A program made the position numbers and the translations under genes. A stretch of DNA of 35,978 bases from assembly GCA_903877125.1 (NCBI GenBank), contig CAIRCM010000131.1:1-35978 (forward strand), written 5' to 3'. Positions 25,835 to 34,003 of the stretch are shown in pieces (position 1 is the first letter of the stretch; each line of letters opens with the position of its first letter). Under the pieces are notes generated by a model. That model did no database searches. It was not told where the DNA came from and worked only from the letters and a program-made list of their open reading frames with translations. This stretch comes from an uncultured Acetobacteraceae bacterium. GTDB lineage: Bacteria > Pseudomonadota > Alphaproteobacteria > Acetobacterales > Acetobacteraceae.

Positions 25835-26509
25835 TCAGAAGACGAATTCCGGTGCCGGCAGCAAGGCCGGCAGCGCGGGTGTGCCGCAATCGAAGACCGG
25901 TTGGGCACGCAGGCCGAAGGACGTCGCTTCCGCCAGCACGGCCTGATTGGTGCGGCCTGGCCCGGCGATGACCGTGACAAGGCGGCCCCCCGCGACTTTG
26001 AGCTGCTTGGCGATGGCATCGGGAATGGACTTCACCGCTCCCTCGATCAGGATGACATCGTAGGGCGCACCGGCGGACCAGCCCGCGTCCAACGGTCCGG
26101 CCACAAGATTGACGCCCGGTGCTTCGGCGCCCAGCGCGTCCCGCGCAATTGCCAGCAGCGCCTGATCGTTCTCGACAGCGGTGACCCGCGGCCCACACTG
26201 CGACAGCACGGCGGCGCCATACCCGGTCCCACAGGCGACGACCAAGGCCCGTTCCCCTTCCTTGGGTTCGGCGATCTGCAGCAACCGCGCGAGGACCATC
26301 GGTTCCATCAGGAACCGCCCGTTCCCAAGCGGCACGTCTTCATCGGCATAGGCGAGGGAAGCGGCCCCCGGAGGCAGAAATTTCTCGCGCGGGAGGTGCC
26401 GCATGGCCGCCAGAATGCGCGGGTCGGTGACTTTGTTCGGCCGGATCTGGCTGTCCACCATTCGCTTACGGGCGTCGGCGTTGTGATCGAGGGCAGTTGC
26501 GTCGTTCAT
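25835..26509 (-). CDS. pcm: Protein-L-isoaspartate O-methyltransferase-family protein
   Basis: A 224-residue S-adenosylmethionine-dependent methyltransferase of the PCMT type, which starts repair of isoaspartyl residues in aged proteins. The N-terminal part has RKRMVDSQIRPNKVTDPRIL (14-33) and REKFLPP (41-47). The SAM-binding motif I is VVACGTGYGAAV (90-101), followed by an acidic residue, E113, in AVENDQ. The motif differs slightly from the usual GxGSGY form, as in the alphaproteobacterial pcm copy next to tolC. An inverted repeat lies 20 bases upstream of the start codon. Activity on isoaspartate is family knowledge; this copy could have a related role. Confidence 0.82.
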   Translation of the reverse strand: MNDATALDHNADARKRMVDSQIRPNKVTDPRILAAMRHLPREKFLPPGAASLAYADEDVPLGNGRFLMEPMVLARLLQIAEPKEGERALVVACGTGYGAAVLSQCGPRVTAVENDQALLAIARDALGAEAPGVNLVAGPLDAGWSAGAPYDVILIEGAVKSIPDAIAKQLKVAGGRLVTVIAGPGRTNQAVLAEATSFGLRAQPVFDCGTPALPALLPAPEFVF

Positions 26510-26528
26510 CGCGGTTCGGTCTCGGGTG

Positions 26529-26547
26529 TTGTATGGCGCTTATACAA
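26529..26547. promoter_or_regulatory. Inverted repeat upstream of pcm (possible operator)
   Basis: TTGTAT and ATACAA, six bases each, form a perfect inverted repeat with a 7-base spacer, 20 to 38 bases before the pcm start codon. AT-rich symmetry in a GC-rich leader fits a dimeric regulator site overlapping the promoter of pcm-tolC. No regulator is identified. Confidence 0.35.
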
Positions 26548-26589
26548 GGGCGGGGAGCAGTGCGCAAAGCAAGGTGTTCGATAACGTAC

Positions 26590-26620
26590 TTGACCGCCGC
26601 GACGGTCGGACCGATATACC
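26590..26620 (+). promoter_or_regulatory. Candidate sigma-70-type promoter of tRNA-Cys
   Basis: TTGACC (26590-26595) serves as a -35 box. The AT-rich GATATACC (26613-26620) lies 17 to 19 bases later and can serve as the -10 box, ending 16 bases before the mature tRNA. This is the only plausible promoter in the 127 bases between pcm and the tRNA. Confidence 0.45.
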
Positions 26621-26636
26621 GCCTCTCGGCACCGGG

Positions 26637-26710
26637 GGTCCGGTGACAGAGTGGTGATGTAGCGGACTGCAAATCCGTCAATGCCGGTTCGATTCCGGCC
26701 CGGACCTCCA
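26637..26710 (+). tRNA. tRNA-Cys (anticodon GCA)
   Basis: A 74-base cloverleaf can be folded by hand. The acceptor stem is GGTCCGG with CCGGACC (26637-26643 with 26700-26706). The D arm is ACA/TGT around an AGTGGTGA-type loop. The anticodon stem GCGGA/TCCGT encloses CTGCAAA, with anticodon GCA at 26669-26671. The T arm is GCCGG-TTCGATT-CCGGC, then discriminator T and an encoded CCA at 26708-26710. The discriminator U73 is the expected identity element for cysteine. No integrase or direct repeat indicates use as an attachment site. Confidence 0.96.
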
Positions 26711-26801
26711 AACCGATCAAGCACGCTGCCCCTGGCGATTTGCCCGGAGTCATGGTACGTCCTGCCAAGTCCACAAAAGACAAATGGGGCAGGAAACGAT
26801 A

Positions 26802-27872
26802 ATGACATCACGTAGAAATTTTCTCGCCGGTATCGCGTTTTGCGGCTGCGGTGGCTTGGGCACCGCCCGCGCGGCGTCCGCGCCAGGTCGCAAGCCCGTC
26901 ACCGTCATCGGCAAGCGCGTCAAAACCATCGACGTTCACGCCCATTGCATCTTCCACGAAGCCGCCGCGCTGCTTGGCGGCGACTCGGCTGTCCTGAACT
27001 CCGTCGTCAAAGGCGCCCAGGAAGGCTTCATCGTCGTCGAAGACCGCCTGAAAGCCATGGACGCTCAGCGCGTGGATATGGAGGTCCTGTCGGTCAACCC
27101 CTTCTGGTATGGCAAGGATCGCGACCTCGCCGCGAAAATCGTGGCCATACAGAATGAAAAGCTCGCCGAACTCTGCGCCGCGAAGCCGGATCGCTTCGCC
27201 GCCTTCGCCTCCCTCACGCTCCAGGACCCGCAACTGGCGGTGAAGGAACTGGAAATCGCGGTCAAAAAGCAGGGCCTCAAGGGCGCAGCCATCGGCGACC
27301 GCGTCAACGAATGGGAGTTCTCCGATCCTGCCCTGCACCCCGTTTGGGCAAAGGCCGAGGAACTCGGCGCGGCACTGTTCATCCACCCCCAAGGCGTACC
27401 CGAGTTGGACAAGCGGCTGAAGGGCAACGGCTGGCTCAGCAACACGATCGGCAACCCTCTAGGCACGACCATCGCGCTTCAACACCTGATCTTCCAGGGC
27501 ACGCTGGACCGGTTCCCAGGTTTGAAGCTCATCGCCGCGCATGGCGGCGGATTCCTGGGGTCGTACGCCCCCCGGTCCGACCACGCCTGCTTCGTTGCCC
27601 CGCCGGGTTGCGATCCATCCATCAAGCTGAAGAAGGAACCGACCGCCTATCTGAACCAGCTCTACTTCGATGCGTTGGTCTTCACACCCGAGGCACTTCG
27701 CCACCTTATCGCCCAGGTCGGCGCCAGCCAGATCATGCTCGGCAGCGACCATCCCTATCCCTGGGAACAGCACGTCGTGGACCGCATCTTCGAGGCCAAA
27801 TCCCTCACCGATCCGCAGCGGCTCGCGATCCTCGGCCAAAACGCCCAGCGGGTTCTGGGGATCGGTGCTTAA
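26802..27872 (+). CDS. Exported amidohydrolase-2 family protein (ACMSD-like)
   Basis: A 356-residue metal-dependent hydrolase or decarboxylase of the amidohydrolase-2 family, which includes 2-amino-3-carboxymuconate semialdehyde decarboxylase. It has a Tat-type leader (SRRNFLAGIAFCGCGG, residues 3-18), unusual because many family members are cytoplasmic. Metal ligands and catalytic residues are in place: H46 and H48 in DVHAHCIFH, H195 in FIHPQG, H247 in AAHGGGF, and D316 in GSDHPYPW. AGGAAA lies 7 bases before the ATG. It starts 92 bases after the tRNA. Its stop overlaps the stop of the convergent ABC binding-protein gene within the palindrome TTAA. Substrate unknown, probably a periplasmic aromatic or ring-cleavage acid. 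Confidence 0.84.
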   Translation: MTSRRNFLAGIAFCGCGGLGTARAASAPGRKPVTVIGKRVKTIDVHAHCIFHEAAALLGGDSAVLNSVVKGAQEGFIVVEDRLKAMDAQRVDMEVLSVNPFWYGKDRDLAAKIVAIQNEKLAELCAAKPDRFAAFASLTLQDPQLAVKELEIAVKKQGLKGAAIGDRVNEWEFSDPALHPVWAKAEELGAALFIHPQGVPELDKRLKGNGWLSNTIGNPLGTTIALQHLIFQGTLDRFPGLKLIAAHGGGFLGSYAPRSDHACFVAPPGCDPSIKLKKEPTAYLNQLYFDALVFTPEALRHLIAQVGASQIMLGSDHPYPWEQHVVDRIFEAKSLTDPQRLAILGQNAQRVLGIGA

Positions 27873-29443
27873 CCCGACCGCCGAACCCCGGTGAACTGGA
27901 TCAGCCCTTTTTGCATCCCGGTCAGGTCGGCTTTGTACGCAGTCGGCTGAAAATATGAGCCGACCGGTAAATACGGCACGTCGAGCATCGCTTGGGCCTG
28001 CATGGCCTTGGCGATGCCTTGCCGTGTCGCCAAGTCGTCCGCCGCCAGGAAATCGTCCCGCAACGCCTCCAACTTCGGTGCCTCAGGCCAGCCGTTATAG
28101 GCACGCGCGCCATTGCCGCGCAGCAACTGGTGCGTGGCCGGGGAACTGGCCTCGATCCCGCCGGTATAGGCCGCGAACATGCTCCAGCCGCCGGCATCCA
28201 GTGGCTTGCGGCTGATCGTGCGCTGCACCGCCGTGCCCCAATCGGTGGAAACCTCGTCGACGTTCATGCCGATCTTGCGAAGCATGTCCGCGCCGACCTC
28301 GGCGATCGCGTTGATTCGCGGCACATCCGTGGGTGTCAGGTAGACCACACGCTCCCCCTTGTAACCGGCATCCGCCAGCAGGCGTTTGACCTGGTCGAGA
28401 CCATGCGTGCCGTTGAGCGCCTCCATCCCCGAGTCGCTCGCAAGCGGCGATCCAGAGGTGAAAAACCCGCATTTAGCATCGAACGTGGCGTTGGTTCCGA
28501 CCACGGCCTCCATGAATTCCCGCTGGTTGACCGCGCGCAGCACCGCTTGGCGGATGCGCGGGTTGTCGAACGGCGGGAATAGTTGATTGAACCGCAGAAA
28601 GCCCAGCAGGCCCGCGGTTTCCACGACCTCGGTCTTCAAGGCTCGGTCCGAGCGCAATGACGGCACCAGGTCCATGATCGGTTGCTCGACCCAATCGACC
28701 TCCCCATTTTTCAACGCGGCCACTTGGGTGGAGGGGTCGGGGGTCGTCAGCCATTCCACCCGATCGAAATAAGCGATCTGAGCGCCGGCGCGAAAACTCG
28801 CAGGGCCGCGTGGGCTCGGGACGTAGCCGTCGAATTTCGCATAGACATTGCGCGCGCCCGGCACGCGTTCGTTGCCGACGTAGCGATATGCTCCGCTGCC
28901 GACGATATCGCTCAGCCGCACATTCGCCGGCGTGTTCGCCAGCCGCTCCGGCATGATGCAGGCGATGTTGTTGGTCGGGTGCGCCAGTGCGTCGGGCAGC
29001 AGGTGGAATGGGCGTTTGAGGCGGAATTTAATGGTCTTGTCGGTGGGCGCCGACAATTCTTCGGTGGCCGCCGCCAGCGCCTGGCCGAACGCGTCGCCAA
29101 CCTGCCACCGTTTCAAGCTCGCCACGACATCGCGCCCCAGCACCGGGGTATTGTCATGAAATTTCAAACCGTCGCGCAGGGTCAGCGTCCAGGTAAGCCC
29201 ATCGGTCTCCTTGCTGTATCCATCGAGCATCTGCGGTTGCGCGACACCATTTTCATCCATCGCGAACAGCGTATCGTAGACCATCATCGCGTGATTGCGG
29301 GTCACGAACGCGCTCACCGCGGGGTCGATCAGTGCCAAATCGGCATATGGCACGAATTTCAGCGTCGTCGCGCCGGCGGCCCGCACCAAGGCTGGAGAGG
29401 CCAGGGTCGCCGCGGCGGCCCCCAAAAAGGTTCTGCGTCGCAT
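27869..29443 (-). CDS. ABC transporter substrate-binding protein, family 5 (peptide/opine type)
   Basis: A 524-residue periplasmic solute-binding protein of the DppA/OppA family. A Tat-like leader (MRRRTFLGAAAATLASPALVRA) is followed by family segments: LTWTLTLRDGLKFHDNTPV (about 90-108), the SGAYRY turn, and FLRFNQLFPPFDNPRIRQAV in the middle. Such proteins deliver di- or oligopeptides, opines or related compounds to an ABC permease. No permease or ATPase gene is beside it, so it is an orphan within this window. It lies 40 bases downstream of a D-arginine dehydrogenase-like gene on the same strand, which hints that the imported ligand may be an amino acid derivative. Confidence 0.87.
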   Translation of the reverse strand: MRRRTFLGAAAATLASPALVRAAGATTLKFVPYADLALIDPAVSAFVTRNHAMMVYDTLFAMDENGVAQPQMLDGYSKETDGLTWTLTLRDGLKFHDNTPVLGRDVVASLKRWQVGDAFGQALAAATEELSAPTDKTIKFRLKRPFHLLPDALAHPTNNIACIMPERLANTPANVRLSDIVGSGAYRYVGNERVPGARNVYAKFDGYVPSPRGPASFRAGAQIAYFDRVEWLTTPDPSTQVAALKNGEVDWVEQPIMDLVPSLRSDRALKTEVVETAGLLGFLRFNQLFPPFDNPRIRQAVLRAVNQREFMEAVVGTNATFDAKCGFFTSGSPLASDSGMEALNGTHGLDQVKRLLADAGYKGERVVYLTPTDVPRINAIAEVGADMLRKIGMNVDEVSTDWGTAVQRTISRKPLDAGGWSMFAAYTGGIEASSPATHQLLRGNGARAYNGWPEAPKLEALRDDFLAADDLATRQGIAKAMQAQAMLDVPYLPVGSYFQPTAYKADLTGMQKGLIQFTGVRRSG

Positions 29444-29483
29444 TGTGCTTTGCCCCCACTATGTGGCGGGAACACTGCAAACC

Positions 29484-30593
29484 TTATGCCGGTCGGGAAA
29501 ACCGTTTCGGATCGACAGTTTCGACGATCGTCGCGGCGTCACCCGGATCGCGCCCAAGCAGCATATCGGCAACGAAATGCCCGGCGGCCGGGGAGGTCTG
29601 GATACCGTAACCGCCCTGACCCACACTCCAGAAAAACCCGTCCGCGTCGGCATCCCATCCGAAGGCCAGGCTGCCATCGGGGGAGAAGGTGCGCAGCCCG
29701 GCCCATTGGTGTTCGATCCGGCGGACCGCGATGTCCAGCACCTGCTGCATCCGGTCGATACCCAGCGCCACATCGTACTCCTCCGGCCGCACATCGTGCG
29801 GGTAGCTCGGCGTCTCGTCGGCCGGCGAGACCATCAGCCGGGTGCGCGCTTCCGGCCGAGCGTACCATTGTTCCTGGATATCGCAGACCATGGGCCAGTT
29901 TTCGGGATCGTGCGGCGCGGGGTCGACGATCGCGGCGGTTCGGCGTTTCGGTACCAGCCCAAGCGGCCGCACCCCGGCCATCGCCGCGACCTCATCGCCC
30001 CAGGCGCCCGCGGCGTTCACCACGACCGGCGCGCGGACGATCTCCCCGGTGGTGGTCTCCACATGCCAGATGCCGTTCCGGCGTTCGATCCGACCGGCCC
30101 GATGCCGCAGTGCGATCGGGCCGCCGTTCTCCCGCAGTTGACGCAGAAATCCCTGGTGGATCGCGGCGACATCCATATCGAAGGCGTCGTCCTCGACCGC
30201 ACCCGCCGCGATCGCTCCCGGCCGGATCGCTGGCAGCATCGCAGCGGCCTCGGCCGGCGTGACATGCCGCAGCCCCATGCCGTCGCGGATGGCGACTTCG
30301 AGGTGCGGCAGTTGCGCCTCGGTCGCCACCAACAGCACCGCTCGGTGGCGCATCAGCGGCGTCGCGGCAAAACCCTTTGGCGGATTCTCGAAAAATGCCC
30401 GTGACAGCCGGCTGAGTTCCCGCACGTCGCGCGGCCCGTAATTCTGGACCCACAAAGCCGCCGACCGGCCGGTGGTGTGGTAGCCGGCGGAGTCCTCCGC
30501 CTCGATCAGCGCCACGCGACGGTGCGGGGACAGGTGCGCGGCGGCAGTCGCACCGGCGATGCCGGCGCCGATCGCGACGATGTCGAAATCCAT
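29484..30593 (-). CDS. FAD-dependent amino-acid oxidoreductase, D-arginine dehydrogenase-like (DauA)
   Basis: A 369-residue member of the DAO/glycine-oxidase family. The FAD loop is GAGIAGATAAAHL (9-21). The segment GYHTTGRSAAL (37-47), followed by SRAFFENPPKGF, closely resembles Pseudomonas D-arginine dehydrogenase, as do VNAAGAWGDEVAAMAGVRPLG and GFFWSVGQGGYGIQTS near the C-terminus. DauA converts D-arginine and other D-amino acids to iminoarginine or keto acids with a non-oxygen electron acceptor. GGGGA lies 8 bases before the ATG. It leads an apparent two-gene unit with the ABC binding-protein gene. The true substrate could be another D-amino acid or an N-alkyl amino acid, so no gene symbol is given. 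Confidence 0.82.
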   Translation of the reverse strand: MDFDIVAIGAGIAGATAAAHLSPHRRVALIEAEDSAGYHTTGRSAALWVQNYGPRDVRELSRLSRAFFENPPKGFAATPLMRHRAVLLVATEAQLPHLEVAIRDGMGLRHVTPAEAAAMLPAIRPGAIAAGAVEDDAFDMDVAAIHQGFLRQLRENGGPIALRHRAGRIERRNGIWHVETTTGEIVRAPVVVNAAGAWGDEVAAMAGVRPLGLVPKRRTAAIVDPAPHDPENWPMVCDIQEQWYARPEARTRLMVSPADETPSYPHDVRPEEYDVALGIDRMQQVLDIAVRRIEHQWAGLRTFSPDGSLAFGWDADADGFFWSVGQGGYGIQTSPAAGHFVADMLLGRDPGDAATIVETVDPKRFSRPA

Positions 30594-30667
30594 GGTTTGT
30601 CCCCGGGCGGTTCGTGGTCGGACGAGACCTTAGCACCGGTCGGCCGCGCCGGGGTGGGAATCCCGCC

Positions 30668-31810
30668 TTACGCCCCCGTGAACGCCGGCATGGCGTCGCG
30701 GGCGAAACGGCGCAGCTGCGCCTCGAACTCGTCCGCCGGCATGCTTTCGGGCCAATGGATCATGAAATCCTCCAGCCCGGGATATTTTGTCTCGATCGAT
30801 TTGATCGCGTCGATCACCTGTCCGGGCGTGCCGCACAGCCACGCCTTCTGCGCCACACCGTCGCGCACCGACGGCGTGCGGGCCGGCGCGCCGTGGCTGC
30901 CCCACATGCGGCCCTGCTCGTCGGCGTAGCGCACGAAACCGAAGGGGCCGAACCATTTGTAGCGTTCGTCGTGCGCGGGTTCGAGCTTGCGGATCGCCTC
31001 GTCCTGGCTGTCGGCGATGTACATCCCCGCGCCCCAGATCATGCCCTCGCCCAGTTGCAGATGGCGGCCGTGGCGGGCGCAGGCCGCCTGCCAGGCTTTC
31101 ACGACGTCATCGAGGATCTTCTCGCCATTGAGCGCCACCATCGCCTTCATGCCGTATTTCGCGATCATGTCGATGCTGCTGCCGCTGGCCACCGGCATGT
31201 ACATTTCCACCGGCAGATGCTTGGGCCGGGGCACCACCGTCACTTCCTTCAATTCGTAGCCGCGATACGGGATCGCAGGCGGCACAGTGAAATGCTTGCC
31301 TTGGTGGTGAAACGACTCTTCGTTGAAGCATTTCAGAAGCAGTTGCAGTTGCTCTTCGAAATATTCCCGGTTGGCGTCGCGATCCAGCATCGGCGCGCCG
31401 AAGCTTTCGACCTCCCGCGAGTGATAGCCGCGGCCGACGCCCATGATCACGCGGCCATCGGTGACGATGTCGGCCATGGCATAATCCTCGGCCAGGCGGA
31501 CCGGGTGCCACATCGGCAGAATGTTGAACCCGCAGCCGAATTTCAGTCGCGTCGTCTGCGTCGCCAGCCACAGGCTGAGCTGCACCAGATTCGGCAGGCA
31601 CTCATACCCTTCATGCTGGAAATGGTGCTCGGCGGTCCACAATGCGTGAAAGCCCAGCTCGTCCATGACCCGAGCGATGCGGCGGGCCATGAAAAAGACC
31701 TCGCCGAACCGTTCGCGCTTGTAGCGCCGTTCGTTCGCGGGCGTGCCGTCGCGGCCGATATTGTCGAGTTCCAGATGACCGACATAAAGCGAATGAAAGC
31801 GTTTGATCAT
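30668..31810 (-). CDS. LLM-class (luciferase-like) flavin-dependent oxidoreductase
   Basis: A 380-residue TIM-barrel oxidoreductase of the bacterial luciferase-like family, using reduced FMN or F420. The N-terminal strand HSLYVGHLEL is followed by MARRIARVMDELGFHALWTAEHHF, the usual first helix with the EHH motif. TRLKFGCGFNILPMWHPVRLAEDYAMAD and GRVIMGVGRGYHSREVESFG are typical of the FMN-monooxygenase group. The ATG at 31810 has GGAGG 8 bases upstream; the longer open frame has no comparable site. Neighbours suggest oxidation of a specialised organic substrate, but which one cannot be told. Two hairpins separate it from the preceding flavoprotein gene, so it may be its own transcription unit. 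Confidence 0.85.
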   Translation of the reverse strand: MIKRFHSLYVGHLELDNIGRDGTPANERRYKRERFGEVFFMARRIARVMDELGFHALWTAEHHFQHEGYECLPNLVQLSLWLATQTTRLKFGCGFNILPMWHPVRLAEDYAMADIVTDGRVIMGVGRGYHSREVESFGAPMLDRDANREYFEEQLQLLLKCFNEESFHHQGKHFTVPPAIPYRGYELKEVTVVPRPKHLPVEMYMPVASGSSIDMIAKYGMKAMVALNGEKILDDVVKAWQAACARHGRHLQLGEGMIWGAGMYIADSQDEAIRKLEPAHDERYKWFGPFGFVRYADEQGRMWGSHGAPARTPSVRDGVAQKAWLCGTPGQVIDAIKSIETKYPGLEDFMIHWPESMPADEFEAQLRRFARDAMPAFTGA

Positions 31811-31848
31811 GGGCCTTGTCCTCCGTTTGCGGCGGCAAAGCCTGAAAG

Positions 31849-31883
31849 GCCCTGGCGATGGCGTCAAGCCAATGCGCCAGGGC
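31849..31883 (-). terminator. Terminator-like hairpin downstream of the flavoprotein gene
   Basis: GCCCTGGCG (31849-31857) and CGCCAGGGC (31875-31883) are a perfect 9-bp inverted repeat with a further 4-bp pairing inside the loop (TGGC/GCCA). On the minus strand it is followed by CTTTCAGGCTTT. It lies about 90 bases after the flavoprotein stop and about 40 bases before the LLM gene start codon. The T-content is modest, so it may attenuate rather than end transcription. Confidence 0.4.
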
Positions 31884-31908
31884 GATCGCTGGGGTAACGG
31901 TGCGATTT

Positions 31909-31927
31909 CCTTGCCTTCCCGGCAAGG
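31909..31927. repeat. Small perfect inverted repeat in the flavoprotein/LLM gap
   Basis: CCTTGCC and GGCAAGG form a 7-bp stem with a 5-base loop, about 45 bases downstream of the flavoprotein stop codon. It has no T-tract. It may add to the neighbouring hairpin as a 3' end stabiliser, or be incidental. Confidence 0.4.
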
Positions 31928-31971
31928 CCTTTCCTATTCCAGGTCCGTATACAACGTCACGCCGGTCGGTC

Positions 31972-33435
31972 TTAGCCCCAGGCTTTCTCCGCCACGGCGT
32001 TGCGTGCCGCGACTCGCCCGAAGGCGAGGCATTCGCCCAGATTGCCGGTGCCTTGGTACAGGTATGAATAGATCGAACCAAGTTCCCCCGAACTGTAGAG
32101 GCGTGGAATGGGCGTGCCGTCCGGGCGAACGATCTGCGCCTTTTCGTTGCGCCGGGGGCCACCTTGCGTGTTCAGCATCGATGGCGACAACTCCACCGCG
32201 TAGAACGGACCGTTGGCGATCGGGTTCATCATCAGCTTGCGCCCAAATTCCCGATCGTCGCGCGTCGCGCAGAATTCGTTCCAGCGCGCCACCGTGGCTT
32301 CCAACGTCGTGGGGTCGAGCCCGATGGCACGCGCCAAGCCGCCGATATCGTCGGCCTTTTTGATCCAGCCCTTCGCCAGTTCCTTGCTGTTATCGAGGCT
32401 CCAGTCGTATTTCTCGACGATCTGTGTCCAGCCATGGCTCGGATGGGCATCGTAGAGCGGCCCGGCCGAGAAATGCGTGTGGTCGATGATCAGGAACATC
32501 GGGCACGGCGTGCTCAACGGCATCCAGCGGCCGTTGACCGGCACCTTGCCGTGCCGGGTCTTGAATTTTTCGTCCGTGAAGCGCCGCCCGTCGGGTCCGA
32601 CGACGATCATCCCGCCCGGCGGCTCCTTGCTGTAATGCAGCGCCTGCATGGAGAAACTGGTGCGGACTTCCGGCACTTTCAAGGCCATCGACGGGCCGGC
32701 ATAGTTGTTCATGTGCCATAGATCGGCGCCGACCGACATCGCCATGGTGATGCCGTCGCCTTCATTGTAAGGCGAACCCGACGTGTAACAATACGGCACG
32801 CCCGGGAGATAATTGCGGATCATCTCCTGATTGTTCTCGAACCCGCCGCAGGTGAGGATGACGGCCTTGCGCGCCATCACGTGCACCGGCTTGCCGTCGC
32901 GGATGGCCCGCACGCCCAGGATTTCCTTGGTGGTGTCGTGCTGGATCAGCGCCTTGCCAGGCGTTTCGTACAGCACTTCGATCGGACGCTCCTTGACCAG
33001 ACGCTCGAACAATTTCCAGGTATAGGAATAGCCGTAGGTTGGGCCATCGTGGAATTTGTGCACACAATCGGCGCCCGGCAGATCGGGGAATTCGATGCCG
33101 ACCGGCGGATGCTGATGTTCCTGCGGATCGCCGCCCAGGGATGCGAGCCATTCGTTGTTCAGGCACATTTCCTCGGCCCAGACCTTCACCATCGGTTCCG
33201 GCACGGTGAACGGGCCGCACAGTGCGGTGAGGTAGGCGATTGCGCTCTCGACCGAGGAGGTGTTCAGGTAGCCTTGACCGGCTACGCGGGTATTGCCGCC
33301 TTCCTCGCCTTCGGGCGCTTTCTCCAGAATGATCACGGACGCGCCCAGTTCATAGGCGGTGACGGCCGCGGCCATGCCGGCGGCGCCGAAGCCGACGACA
33401 ACGACGTCGGCTTCGGTATCCCAATGCTGTTGCAT
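31972..33435 (-). CDS. FAD-binding dehydrogenase, fumarate reductase/succinate dehydrogenase flavoprotein type
   Basis: A 487-residue flavoprotein of the fumarate reductase-type family that also holds tricarballylate, urocanate and ketosteroid dehydrogenases. The FAD-binding loop GFGAAG lies at 15-20 in ADVVVVGFGAAGMAAAV, followed by EGGNTRVAGQGYLN. The capping domain contains GPDGRRFTDEKF and the segment LNTQGGPRRNEKAQIVRPDG. The terminal FAD contact is SYLYQGTGNLGECLAFGRVAARNAV. There is no signal peptide, so it should act in the cytoplasm. AGGAACG lies before the ATG. The cupin gene upstream ends 22 bases earlier on the same strand. Direction of reaction and substrate are not determinable. 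Confidence 0.85.
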   Translation of the reverse strand: MQQHWDTEADVVVVGFGAAGMAAAVTAYELGASVIILEKAPEGEEGGNTRVAGQGYLNTSSVESAIAYLTALCGPFTVPEPMVKVWAEEMCLNNEWLASLGGDPQEHQHPPVGIEFPDLPGADCVHKFHDGPTYGYSYTWKLFERLVKERPIEVLYETPGKALIQHDTTKEILGVRAIRDGKPVHVMARKAVILTCGGFENNQEMIRNYLPGVPYCYTSGSPYNEGDGITMAMSVGADLWHMNNYAGPSMALKVPEVRTSFSMQALHYSKEPPGGMIVVGPDGRRFTDEKFKTRHGKVPVNGRWMPLSTPCPMFLIIDHTHFSAGPLYDAHPSHGWTQIVEKYDWSLDNSKELAKGWIKKADDIGGLARAIGLDPTTLEATVARWNEFCATRDDREFGRKLMMNPIANGPFYAVELSPSMLNTQGGPRRNEKAQIVRPDGTPIPRLYSSGELGSIYSYLYQGTGNLGECLAFGRVAARNAVAEKAWG

Positions 33436-33457
33436 AATCGTTCCTGGTCGAGAAAAG

Positions 33458-33979
33458 TTATTCCGCCGCGGCGGCGACGCGATCCACATCGTGGTAGGGG
33501 CGGCGCTGGATTTTCGCCATGTTCAGCCCCTCGATCCGCAGCAGCCGTGTCGCCGCCTTCCGTTCGGGGGAGTGCAGCACGCCGATGTCATACAGATAAG
33601 CGTCGCCGACTTTCATGACGTATTTGTGGTTGAACTTCGCCTTGCCTGGTTCGGTGTCGGTCGGGCGGGCCACGCAGTCCCAGGCGGTCATGATGGTTTC
33701 GCCAGCGGCCTGACCGTAGATCGCCCAGGACGGGCCGTGGTCGTGCGGATTGCTGCCCTTCGGCCCGGTATAGCCGTGCGCCAGGATGGTGAAGCCGAAT
33801 TCGGCATCTTCGTAGAGCACATGGCGTTCGGGCGTGCCGACGGGGATATAGGTTTCGATGAAAGCCGGGTCCGACAGCGCCTGACGGGTCAGGTCGCGCA
33901 CTTTTTCGCGTCCCGGCGTGCCGGGATGTTCCTTCAAAGCGGCGTGACAGTCGGCCGCGAATTGCTCGATCGTGATCAT
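33458..33979 (-). CDS. Small cupin-fold protein, thiol-dioxygenase-like features
   Basis: A 173-residue protein. A cupin metal site is suggested by SNPHDHGPSWAIYGQ with H79 and H81, followed by E94 in AAGETIMTAW and a second-motif histidine H136 in DIGVLHSPERKAATRLLRIEG. Two histidines spaced HxH plus one distant histidine resemble the three-His iron site of cysteine-dioxygenase-type cupins, but sequence similarity is too weak to name a substrate. The ATG at 33979 has GTGGAG 9 bases upstream; a GTG start five codons earlier is possible. It lies 24 bases after the stop of the unknown gene and 22 bases before the flavoprotein gene, so a three-gene unit is likely. Confidence 0.7.
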   Translation of the reverse strand: MITIEQFAADCHAALKEHPGTPGREKVRDLTRQALSDPAFIETYIPVGTPERHVLYEDAEFGFTILAHGYTGPKGSNPHDHGPSWAIYGQAAGETIMTAWDCVARPTDTEPGKAKFNHKYVMKVGDAYLYDIGVLHSPERKAATRLLRIEGLNMAKIQRRPYHDVDRVAAAAE

Positions 33980-34003
33980 CGGAGGCAGCTCCACTTTCTT
34001 GGT

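Noticed and set aside
26637-26802. tRNA-Cys as an integration site
   Set aside because: No integrase gene and no direct repeat of the tRNA 3' end was found downstream.
30614-31897. 427-codon plus-strand frame opposite the LLM gene
   Set aside because: Shadow of the LLM oxidoreductase gene; no ribosome-binding site or domain.
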